The notes beneath the pieces were generated by a model. That model worked only from the letters and a program-made list of their open reading frames with translations. It ran no database searches and had not been told where the DNA came from. DNA of 64,000 nt, from positions 3,174,273-3,238,272 of the forward strand of contig RPFO01000667.1 in assembly GCA_009746045.1 (NCBI GenBank). Reading direction: 5' to 3'. Source of the stretch: Mesostigma viride. Taxonomy: Eukaryota > Streptophyta > Mesostigmatophyceae > Mesostigmatales > Mesostigmataceae. Of the stretch, positions 36,330-62,639 are shown one piece after another. The first letter of the stretch is position 1. The number at the start of each line of letters is the position of its first letter. Position numbers and translations under genes: made by a program.

Positions 36330-37020
36330 GCGCCTTAATTAGCCGACGTATTGAGCCCACCTCACATTTGTAGCATAAGCTATGCGTCAGCCTACCTATG
36401 GTATTGCACTGGTTGTATTGCACCCACTGTCAGTGTTGCGCCCCGGCATGATGCACCATGCCGTGGAGAGAGCGCTCTGTGGCCAGCCCACTTGCGGCAG
36501 TGAGAGAAGCTAGGGCACAGCAAAGCATGGAGACTAACTTCCCTCCTTCTCGCTGTGTATATAGGGTTGAAGGTTCCTTTACTCTGTATTGGCACCCACG
36601 TGACGCAGTCACGTGCTTATTACTTAATTAATAGCTCAGCAGTCAGCATAGCCACTTAGCTCTTAAGTTGTTTAGATTCTATGTGATGGCATTTTCAGCC
36701 ATGGCTGATGGCTCATTGTGGCCATTTGCTATAGGGCCTAACGCCTTAGCCAGCGTCTTGAGCCCACCTCACCTTCTATAAGCTATGCGTCAGCCTAGTA
36801 CTCAGTATGGTACTGCATGGTTGTATTGCACCCACAGTGTTGCGCCCCGGCACCCTGCTGTGGAGAGAGAGCTCTTTGGCCTGCCCAGTTGGCAGTGAGA
36901 GAAGCTCGCCGGGGCGCCCCCCCTCCTTCTCATAATTGTGTGTAGGGGTTGAAGGTTCCTTTACTCTGTATTCAATGGCACCCACGTGGCGCATGGTCAC
37001 GTGCTACTAATTAGTCAGTG
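36330..37020 (+). repeat. Pair of family D short retroelement copies
   Basis: Two direct copies (about 36330-36640 and 36737-37020) share ttgagcccacctcac, aagctatgcgtcagcct, gttgcgccccggca and gttgaaggttcctttactctgtatt. Each ends in a CACGTGAC/GTCACGTG-type hairpin followed by an AT-rich tail. They look like SINEs or truncated LINE ends; no convincing RNA polymerase III A/B boxes were identified. Confidence 0.65.
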
Positions 37021-37144
37021 TCGCAATCACACTGATACTGCGTTACAGTCGTAACCGCCTATACTAACAGATGCGCATTGATCGACGCATCGGATGCAAT
37101 TAGTCTGACTCATTTTAATTGGGCTCAGATGCCAAAGTTCTGAG

Positions 37145-38740
37145 GTCCGCCGTCAGCCATGTAGTCCGCGCATGGCTAGGCATGGACCTGTGCTACTCTA
37201 GACGGGGCGGGCAAACGCCCGGGGAGCCCCCTGGTTTGTCTGTAATATGGAGACATGCAGATGACACGTAAAGACAGGTGGCAGCTAGACAACTTAACTA
37301 ATAATACCGTAGTGGCTCTTATACGTGTACGCTTAATTATTGTACGAAGAGTTTTTGGAATTTTTGTTACGTGTACGCCAACTTTCGGGAATAATTTTTA
37401 CAGTACGTACGTATACTGTCAGGGTATATTCAGGGGTACCTAGTAGTAGTTCGCTGGCACACAGGGACTGCGGCTGCAGAAACCTTTGGCGGGCGTCCAT
37501 GCAACCGGGCGTTTGATGGGCTTGGGCACAGCGGCCAGCCAGTCGCGCATGCGCTCAGCAATGCCGGGCGCATAGCGCGGATCGGAGGAGGGAGGGGCCG
37601 GGACGTGGTATAGTGCCAACAACCACTGTGGGCTGGAATTTACCCCACAGCCCGTCCAGAGTCCGCTGCTTCTTCTCGATCAGTTCTCACCCATAGCTAC
37701 CTACCTACCGCGACGAGAGAACCCACCACGATAGGCACCTTACCTTACCGGTTATCCCCACAGATCAGCGATGTTTGCGCGCGAATTGAAACAGTTGGCG
37801 GCGGACCGGTCTACTCGTGGTAGACCCGGTCACGTAGATCGACCCCGAATAAAACTTTAAGTAGCGCAATCGATAGATCTCGCCGAGAGGATTTCAGATC
37901 ATACCTTAGGTACATAATAGTACATTACTACGGTAAAGTGTGATTACGGTTACAAAACTGGTGAAAATGGCTCTGACGTCAATCATTGACGCCAACCAAG
38001 CCGTAGTAAGTAAAGAATGGGAAGTTGGACAGGGGGGGCATGAGGGGGGGTCCAATCTCAAGTATAAGTAGCGCAATCGATAGATCTCGATGCGAGCATT
38101 CCGGATCAGCCTCTAAAGTGCCCAAAGATGTCCGATTTCGGGAATTACGGGTCAAAACCAAACGTCATCTCAGCCAAAAATTAAAGAATTTTCCGAAAAG
38201 TGCATTTTCGGCTGTAGTAGACCGGTTCGCCGCCAACTGTTTCAATTGTAGTTTCGCAGCCTCCCGCTCGAGGCCTCAAGCCCTCAACACAGCTCCCGCG
38301 CTGCGCCGCGCCGGTTCAAACTCGCGCCGCGCCATTGCTAGGTCTGCGCTGCGCTGCGCCGGTGGCTGGTGGCACCTAATTTTGAGGTGTACGAGGCCAG
38401 ACGGAGGTTTTTTTGGGGCCTGTACGAGGGCGATTCGTACATAATTATGCGTACTGATATAAGAGCCACTATGGTAGTTGTCTCACTTCATTAATGAAGG
38501 ACACCATCCCCTGGCAGCGTCGGTGGGGGCTCCGCGTGTGAACAAATTTGGCATGCATGCATAGCGATTCGGGCAATAGTGCTCGCAACGTACGACGCAA
38601 CCCTGTAACTAGGCACTAGACTGATAGTGATAGCTACCCCATCCACCCCATCCCTGAGGAATTATTATGCTCACGTGACGCAGTTACGTGTAAATAAATA
38701 AGTAAATAAATGATGAATTCTGTCTCAGTGGAGTGCGACA
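37145..38740 (+). mobile_element. LINE-D 3' fragment interrupted by a TIR element
   Basis: The left part (37150-37289) reads LCYSRRGGQTPGEPPGLSVI like the minus-strand copy at 4336-4755. The right part (38483-38740) continues with the following residues, a 3' UTR, the CACGTGAC hairpin at about 38673 and a TAAATAAATAAG tail. The break falls between residues matching KDRWQ and TPKSVG of the other copy. Confidence 0.65.
37290..38482. mobile_element. TIR element (~1.2 kb) nested in LINE-D
   Basis: Terminal inverted repeats of about 45 bp share GTAGTGGCTCTTATA (with G/A at one site) and GTACGC.TAATTA.TGTACGAA. The left arm has an extra ~11 bp after ACAACT. Inside lies a second inverted pair of about 33 bp (37786-37818 and 38216-38249, tgaaacagttggcggcg), plus a repeated gcgcaatcgatagatctcg (37865 and 38070). 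No transposase was recognised. The class is uncertain; the target duplication could not be settled. Confidence 0.6.
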
Positions 38741-38785
38741 CTACAAAAGCAATTTAGTAACCAAATTAATGGCGACATCTGACAA

Positions 38786-38832
38786 TTAATTAATGAATTA
38801 ATTATTTAATTAGACTCGTGCTCCCGTTGGTA
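38786..38832 (-). mobile_element. Minimal 47-bp LINE-A insertion
   Basis: Flanked by the 12-bp duplication GACATCTGACAA (38774-38785 and 38833-38844). The insert, read on the minus strand, is only the last 18 bases or so of LINE-A (ccaacgggagcacgagtc, starting within the hairpin loop) followed by its TAAT-type tail. Confidence 0.85.
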
Positions 38833-38844
38833 GACATCTGACAA

Positions 38845-39639
38845 GCTAGTAGAATGCTTGAGCATGAGGCTGGCATGTGGCATGACTGCAATGTTCAGTC
38901 GGCCAACCGTGAACCGGGGCCCTCCCCCCTAGATTATTATGCTAGGCAATTAGACTCACCTAGATAGGCTTCTTCACATCAATCTAAGGCTTCTCCTAGT
39001 ATGGACGATGGGGAAGCCTTACTCATGCATCCGCCATCCATGATGCTGGAAGCTTTATTGCAGTGACCCATAATAAATAGTTGTTTCACTTAATACCATA
39101 GTAGTTGCTAGACTCTCCCAGAGAGCAGTTTCGTTGAACGTCTGGCCTGCTTTTTGAAGGCAGTGGAGATTCCTCTAGGCTGTGCACATAAAGGTCGGTC
39201 ATGCTTGGGTAGCGCCATATGGCATGCTTCGGCGGAACCGCCTACCTCCCGCCGGTAACTCAACGGCCTACGTAAGATTTCCGTTTCCGGGGGAAATGGC
39301 GTCTACCCACCAAGCGGGTCGACATGGGCCACTCGGCTAACCGGGGACGAATGCCGCACTTCATTTACTCCTCGGCCCTTCCTTCCGACCCCCCCCCACA
39401 AACAGAAGCTGCACCAGGGCAAAACGGCAGCAAGTCCATTTCCTTGTGCCCTGCACCGAGGCAAGCAACCCGGCGGCCATAGTTCAGGCGGTGCGGTGTG
39501 AAGCGAATCGATAGCATACTAGGCAACACCGCGTAATTTTTATGATTCGAGGACCGAGGTATGATTTGCAGTTTTAGCAGGAGGCCTTCTTGTTTTCCGC
39601 TGCTGTTATGACTCAGCCGACTACAAAGTGATCAGGTCA
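38845..39639. other. Spacer without recognised gene
   Basis: Contains a GC-richer stretch at about 39200-39530 that shows no reading frame or RNA fold that I can name. Confidence 0.3.
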
Positions 39640-39975
39640 TCAGGAGCATCTCCTCAGTGTCATAAACGACCGTCGAGGTCGTCGGTGCCCCATCGTATGA
39701 TCCCGATGATTTTTTCTCGGAGAGCATCGCCACTCTGGCGCACTTCATTGGCTACAGCGTACAAGCTTGCAAGGGTGTGTGTTCGTATCCAGGTGTATTC
39801 CGACGACTAATAAGCAGTGTCCTTGCCATAGGCCATAGCCCATGCATGATCCTGTAAACACAAGTACTGAGATCAGCCCGCTCCAGTTCTGCCTGCAGCA
39901 GTTCGTCCCACAAATCAAATTCAACTGAATGTAGCCAAATGTAGTCAAATATCCTAACCGTCACCTTGGAAAGCT
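39640..39975 (-). pseudogene. Decayed coding fragment, unrecognised
   Basis: Minus-strand frames read FDLWDELLQAELERADLSTC and MHGLWPMARTLLISRRNTPG, then after a frameshift TLASLYAVANEVRQSGDALR and EKIIGIIRWGTDDLDGRL. Composition looks protein-like across a single +/-1 slip near 39770. No family was identified. Confidence 0.4.
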
Positions 39976-40562
39976 TTTTGGGGGGTCAAATACCAAAATA
40001 TTTATTGCTTTTGGTCATGGTCCCTGCTTTTGGTGCATGCTTTTGGTCATCGTGAGCCCATGATCGGTGAGGATTGAGGAGGCAGGGAAGCCCATGTCGG
40101 CGTACAAGTAAAAACCCAGCAGGCAAGTTTCCCGGGAAAAAAATTCGCGGGAAAGTGCCTAGTTCAGCACTGTGAACGCCAGCAAGTTCTTTGTATCGAA
40201 CGTCGCGATGCAAGGCATTCGTACATAGGCCGAGTTGTGAATGATACGGCTTCCTGGATATTGGCTGCAAACCGACAGAAGGGAGACCTGCCAGCCTAAG
40301 CTTTGACCTAATCTATTGGCTTACGTGAGTTACGTCAGGAATGCAGGAGCCAGGCAATTAGTGCAATTTCTGTACCTTGTCGCTTGCGGTATCCCCGCCA
40401 AGCGAGCAGGTTGGTCGATAAATATTCAGGTCACGCGCGATGCCATCGGTGTTCGCTGATAATTGACTTGCCCAACGCCTTGGAAAGCTGCAGCCTCGTA
40501 TAGTCCAACTAGCTCATTTGACCTCAGCGTTACCACGCTTGGAAGGTCCCCAACCCCGTGAA

Positions 40563-56821
<16,259 letters not shown>

Positions 56822-57333
56822 GATTGCAGGGTGCTACATGACCTCAGCATTCCCTCCCAGGCTAATTTTTAAAAGCCCTGGGTTAGTCGAGGCATAAACA
56901 GCTCCGTTACGAGCATGCTACCAGTTTCAGCTATGCATGCAGCTTCCCTCTCATGGACAAAGACATGGGCAGGGGGCAGATGCTCGTGTGGACCTGAACT
57001 GGCACTTGTATGCTGATGCCTGGCGAATGCTGTTGGCAGGACTGCCACGTGGGCTTTAGAAACATGGGCGTAGCGGTCCTAACATGTTCCTTACCGATAG
57101 GGTGTACTGGTAGGGCATAAGCTCTACCATATCTCCTTGTTTCACTGTGAAACCCATAGATCAGATAGTGAGTCATGATGATCGACATCGACCATTGCTG
57201 CTGCCCAAGGCATAAGGGCGGTATTTAGCAGCACCCTGTGCAGATATTCCCTGCCTCGTCTTTGCAGAAGGTCGATTGTTTACAGGTGACTGCATATCAT
57301 GTGGGCATAATTAAGTCCTCCAAATGAGAAGCC
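56822..57333 (+). other. 3' flank of SSADH
   Basis: No gene is visible; presumably includes the SSADH 3' UTR. It ends at the LINE-A copy 3 target site. Confidence 0.35.
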
Positions 57334-57344
57334 ATGGTGGGATC

Positions 57345-58882
57345 TTATGCGGCTCATCCTGAACCGCCTGCGCACGGCCCTGGACGGTCACCTCAGCGAG
57401 ACTCAGCACGGCTTCCGTTCAGGTCGCAACACAGTACAGGCGCTCTTCGCTACTCGCCGACTGGTGGAGGAACTGCAACGCCTTCAGCCTGGTGAGTCCC
57501 CTTTGCACCTTGTGCTGGTGGACTTCATCAAAGCCTTCGATTCGGTTTTCTGGCCTGCGCTTTGGGACATCCTCGAGCTGTTCCGGATCCCCCGCCCCCT
57601 GATTGCTGTCATCCGCAACCTGTATGAAGGTCCACCACCACTTCGGTGCGCACTTCTTACGGGACCACGCCACCATGCCCTTTACAGAAGGGTGTGTGGC
57701 AGGGCTGCGTGCTGTCGCCCTACCTGTTCATTATTGTGGTCGAATACGTAATGATTCAGGCGCGCAAGCGATTTGCCCGCATCGTGGGTAGGGAACCAGG
57801 AGTGCAGGTTGCTAACAAATTCTGGCATGGCGGAGCGGACACGGAGATTCGGCTGGCAGACATCATCTACGCAGACGACACCACCCTCTTCGAGGACACT
57901 GGGCACGTGCAGACATGGCTTGACTGCCTGGCTATCGAGGCTCGGGCAGTGGGGCTTGAGGTCAGCAAGAAGACAGAGGCCCTGGCGGTTGGGCTCACCC
58001 ACTCACCGCCACCCCTCTATCTCCTCGACGGCTCTCAAGTCCTGTATCGGGACCGCGTCAAGCTGCTGGGCAGCCTGCTCCCCAGCTGCGAGGTCGATGT
58101 GGACCATCGCATCTCCCTCGCCTGGCACGCTTTACGCCAGTACCGGGCCCTGTGGCGCAAGCCCCTGGGCAAGATCGAGAAACAGGACCTGTTCAAGGTC
58201 CTCGTCCTTCGTGTTCTCACGTATGGGGCCGAGACGTGGACCCTCACCGCCGACCTGGCCCGCAAGCTGGACGGCGCGGTCACCAACATGCTGCGTTCCA
58301 TTTTCAGAGTAGGATATGCTGCTCATGTCCGCAATGAGGACCTGTACCAGGGCATGCCATACATCACCAGCACCATTAAGCAGCGGCGCCTGCAGCTAGT
58401 AGGGCACCTAGCTCGCACCAACCAGGTAGACACCTCACGTGGCCCCCCCGCAGGACTGCGACCAGCTCAGCCTGGCCGGCACCTCCTGACGTGGGCCGGG
58501 CCCCCTGATGTTAGACGCCGCAAGGCCCGCACCTTCAAAGAACAGCTAGTAGAGGACATGGGGGGCCTAGGCCTCTCCGTGATTTGGAAGAAGATGATGG
58601 ACAAGGCCAAGTGGGCCCAGGTCATAGAGGACAACGAGCCCCCCCCTGTGGGGAAGCGCCTGCGTGTGCAAACCCGGGGGCGGCACGCCAGACAGCTCCC
58701 CTAGGGCATCGTTAGGCTGTCTAGCTAGATGTTGTAGTTGGAATGCTGTTAGATAGATGTCGTAGGTAGCTGATGTAGATAGATTAGACCGGTAGGACTG
58801 TTTGCACCCATCCATCCATCCATCGGGGTTAATGCTCCGTGACTCCCCAACGGGAGCACGAGTCTAATTAATTAATTAATTA
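57345..58882 (+). mobile_element. LINE-A copy 3, longest copy, with 11-bp target duplication
   Basis: ATGGTGGGATC flanks it at 57334-57344 and 58883-58893. Coding begins MRLILNRLRTALDGHLSETQ and includes HGFRSGRNTVQALFATRRLV, LVDFIKAFDSVFWPALWDIL and, after one frameshift near 57630, VWQGCVLSPYLFIIVVEYVM, IIYADDTTLFEDTGHVQTWL and a C-terminal domain ending at a TAG at 58702-58704. The 3' UTR, hairpin (58838-58860) and (TAAT)n tail follow. Only the one frameshift separates this fragment from an open RT frame, so it is fairly young. The endonuclease and ORF1 are absent through 5' truncation. Confidence 0.9.
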
Positions 58883-58893
58883 ATGGTGGGATC

Positions 58894-60100
58894 GATGGAT
58901 TTATGCATTGTACAGTAGTCTGACTGCCGGTCACAATAAGTAAACCTTGACATCTTCCTTCCGACTGAAATAAAGACTTTTACCGCGAGCTCCTATCACT
59001 TGGATCTTTAGTTCCAGGCTCGGTTGATTTGAGATGGAGAGTTCCTCAACATGAATGTGATTATCTAGCAGTATAGAAGGATGAGCAGCGGACCATGGTG
59101 GTCGTTCGTTCAGACCTTCACTCACAACTGGTTGTTGTCTTTATGAGATGAACTAGTTTGACAGCCCGGCCGTGGCCCCCGTTATGGTCACAATCATGTG
59201 GTTCAATAAGTTACAGGCGGGACTTCGACATAAGCTTGAGTCTGGATGATGGGTTGTCTAAGGAGGACATGTGTGTGTCGGATACCCGCACAGGGTCGGC
59301 AAGTAGTCTAGAGGTCTTGTAAGCTATTGGGCTGGGATGCTAGGATGCTCCCCCCCCTTTCTCCTGAGCTGAGGGATGCTAGGTCGCGAATACCCCCAAC
59401 GGTGGTTATGTCGGACACCGTACGTTGGTGACCCAAGCGCTTGGCAGGCTGTTGATTGGTACCGGATGGACCGGACCAGTCTTTCTCTTGTGTGACGATT
59501 GTCACTCTCTAATGGAATGTTTCCTTTTGCTGCGCCGAATCACGTAGTTCTACAATGAGGTGTCTGCAAGTAGACAGGTATAGCCTAGCACAGGGAGTGG
59601 TTGCATCACGGACCGCTCCAACCCATCCTCTTTCACTATCGGTCTATTATCCTTATTATGATGAGGAAAAATAGAAGACAAAGGCCACGAGAGCCTACAC
59701 ACAAGATCGAACAAAGCGTTTGCCTTAACTCATATATTATGTAGTTGGAGGCGTGGGTGACTCCATGGCCGGCGTCTTCCTACAGTATACCAGACGATGC
59801 CACCCGCAATTGGGACGCGTCATCCAAACAATTGGCCCAATCAGGCACAAGCATCCAACGCTTGGTCCAATAAGCAACTAGCAATCAAAGGCTATGATGC
59901 ACAAAACGAAATGTCAATCTCAGGATGGAGGGCGTCAACACAAAACTCTTCGCTTACATGTGGGCATGACATGCCCATGCACAACCACAACGAAACACTG
60001 TATTTATGGGGGAGAACTCAGAACAAGGAAGCCCAATGGAGAGAGACGAAGCGAGAGGGAGTTAGGGAATCAGTGAGGGCCAATGGAGGCAGGGAGGGAG
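58894..60100. other. Spacer without recognised features
   Basis: Reading frames are short and without family resemblance. Confidence 0.3.
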
Positions 60101-60127
60101 GAAAGGAGGAAGAGAGGGAGGAAAGGC

Positions 60128-60565
60128 CCATGCCCCCGCCCCCGCGCCTGCCCGTGCCCGCCCCCGCGCCCCCCCGCCCCCGCCCCTGCTCCCGCCCCCG
60201 CCCCTGCCCCTGCCCCCGCCCCCGCCCCGCCCCGCCCCCGCCCCGCCCCCGCCCCGCCCCCGCCCCGCCCCGCCCCCGCCCCCCCCCGCCCCCGCCCCGC
60301 CCCGGCCCCGGCCCCGCCCCGCCCCGCCCCCGCCCCCGCCCCGCCCCCGCCCCCGCCCCGCCCCCGCCCCCGCCCCCGCCCCCGCCCCCGCCCCCCCCCC
60401 CCCGCCCCCGCCCCCGCCCCCGCCCCCCCGCCCCCGCCCCCGCCCCCCCCCGCCCCGCCCCCGCCCCCGCCCCGCCCCCGCCCCCGCCCCGCCCCCCCCC
60501 CGCCCCCGCCTCCGCCTCCGCCTCCGCCCCCGCCCCCGCCCCACCCCCGCCCCCGCCCCGCCCAG
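60128..60565 (+). repeat. (CCCCGCC)-type simple-sequence tract, about 440 bp
   Basis: Irregular runs of 4-10 C separated by single G, with a few T and A. The minus strand is a dense series of G-runs. Proline/alanine/arginine frames on the plus strand and glycine-rich frames on the minus strand are artefacts of composition. Confidence 0.95.
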
Positions 60566-60569
60566 CTGA

Positions 60570-61389
60570 AAATTCGCAGGTACCAGCGCGCGCTCTGCCA
60601 TCGCCACAAGCCCTACAAGGATAACCACCAACCAAAAACTTATCAGTGAAGCACTAGAAGGATAAAGGAAAGAGGAAAAGCAATCATTAGTTAATACCGC
60701 AATGAACGCTTGCGTTGCAGTAATAATTGCCCGAAATATGTACATCGGGAACGCGGCAATAAGACTGGGCGAGGTGTACTACGTCTTTTAATTAATGCAC
60801 ATGCGATGCTGGGCGGCCAATGTGACGACGACGAGGGGGCCGGGGGCGTCCGCAATTAAGGCGAAGCAACTTTTATGATGCACCCTTTGGACAGGAACTG
60901 GAATAAGGGCTCCGTGGGAGCAACGCTTGCCCTAAAGCAGAAACCCACACGATGCCGCTGACCGCTAGAAAGATTGCGAGGATGGCCACCAGCACAACCT
61001 GTCTGCTGTTGGTCGAGCGGCAATTAATGCAGGGACGGGCCATGAAAGCTGGAGGTCACGAGCATGCTGTTGCATTGGATGTCAACAAACACCCTGTTTC
61101 GAGCACGAGAGGCGAACAGGAAACTAAAAGCGGAAAGCGCCAGCTATACACTGGTTAAGGTACATGTATCGCGCAACTCGCGAGAATTCCAGGAGCCCAA
61201 GTTTACAAAACCCTCAAGCTCCGGCCTCCGGGAGAGGCCTTTATATTCTCCCAAACCGGCGCCTCTAAATGTGTGTGTTCCAAGCCTATCTGTGGGCTCT
61301 GGACCATGGGGGCTGGGGCAGCCTTACTGCATCCGGCATGAGTCAGCCATGATTTGCCCATGCAGAGAGCCACTCTCTGTTGAGACGCC
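60570..61389. other. Spacer without recognised features
   Basis: No gene, RNA or repeat could be supported here. Confidence 0.3.
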
Positions 61390-61640
61390 ATCATACCCAA
61401 GCCATTGCCTAGCCATGATCATCTTCCACCCCATGTCCGCAACTTTGCACAGCTGCTGGAGTACATGGTGGTGCAGGTGCACCTCAATTGTGCACCCCGA
61501 GGAGTAGGTGGCAGTTTACACCAGCCACCTGCAGGTTGTCGCCTAGAATGTATTGAAAACCATCTGCCCCTTCTCAGGGATATGTTGTCAATGTGTTACA
61601 TATCCTCCCCACGGAGGTATGTTCTTAATTAATTAATGTT
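61390..61640 (+). mobile_element. Family C short retroelement copy
   Basis: Matches 4860-5085: atcttccaccc, gtggtgcaggtgcac, tagaatgtatt, ccccttctcagggatatg, then the hairpin (CTCC/GGAG arms) and a TTAA tail. It is the most complete copy of this family in the window. Confidence 0.7.
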
Positions 61641-61679
61641 TACATACTCGCTTTTACATATCGTGCATATTAATTCATT

Positions 61680-62639
61680 TGTCGTACACACCTGGTAAAC
61701 CAATACAAGGATTCGCGTCAAGCTGGCTTAATGTCGAGGATGCCACGGATGTGTACGCCAGTGATTTTGAGCCTGGCGAGCAACACCTCATGTCCACCAT
61801 GACGAATTTTTATGGTAGCTCTTTGAGTTGCGATGGACCGGTCACAGGACACAGATACTGTAGCACTACTGTATACTTGTCGCGCGCTGTTCAATTTACG
61901 CGCCAAGGGTGCATGCAATAATTGCGAGTGGCGCGTAAGTCAGTCGTAACCCGTGTCCTGGTCGGCACAGGGCAAGGCAAGGTACAGTGTTGTTGTTCAA
62001 CAGACGACTGCGACCGAAAGTCTTCCAACTGACGGCACTTACTAGTAACTGACACCATGTTGACGTCGGCACGATTGCTCCAAGTCAACGAGACCGCGTG
62101 TAAGGAATACCGAATGCGTGCCAACTTATTAGTTCAGAGCAGCGACCAAGCGAACTCAGAACTGCCAACTAGTATTTTTGCGTGGTGCAAATGGCGCTTG
62201 GGTGGGACAAATTAATCAATACCAAGGCATACCGGATGCAGAGCGGGGCCGCGGGGGTCACTCACGCAGTTTCTGGCCCTTTTTTGCTATTGGATGAAAC
62301 GGTGTACACGATATGCCGGACTTTGGGGGGGGGGGCGGGACCGGCGGAACGAGCAAGGATGAGGTCCTTGGCTATACGAGGCCCCCACCGAGCCTTACAA
62401 GGTCACGGTGGTTGACGAGATTGTTTTGTGTCTCAGCGCTCGGTATATGCATCCCAACATGAACGTGCAAGATGATCCCCTCTACAGTCTACCCATACAG
62501 CGTCTAAAAATTGGCTTCGTGTCGGGTCGGGAGCCTCCATCGACTCATGATTACTTGAACGGTATGACTCCTCGCGTAACCGCGGACTTATACGGGGACT
62601 CGTGATTTGCTGCGGAACCCCTTACTGCCGCGGAAGGGA
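61680..62639 (+). pseudogene. Series of short protein-like frames, unrecognised
   Basis: Successive frames (TPGKPIQGFASSWLNVEDAT; LTSARLLQVNETACKEYRMR; SGPFLLLDETVYTICRTLG; EPYKVTVVDEIVLCLSARYM; PIQRLKIGFVSGREPPSTHD) are protein-like but need several frame changes, one at a G12 run at about 62325. They could be a decayed gene, unspliced exons, or the 5' part of the gene at 62640. No family was identified. Confidence 0.35.

Noticed and set aside
38300-38330. GGTTCAAACTC as a tRNA-type B box
   Set aside because: No A box at a suitable distance and no cloverleaf; it sits inside a TIR element.
39200-39530. Possible structured RNA or organelle-derived DNA
   Set aside because: The GC-rich block looked conserved at first, but no rRNA, tRNA or plastid sequence could be recognised.
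60018-60745. Proline-rich and glycine-rich frames
   Set aside because: Explained entirely by the C/G simple-sequence tract; several overlapping frames look equally open.
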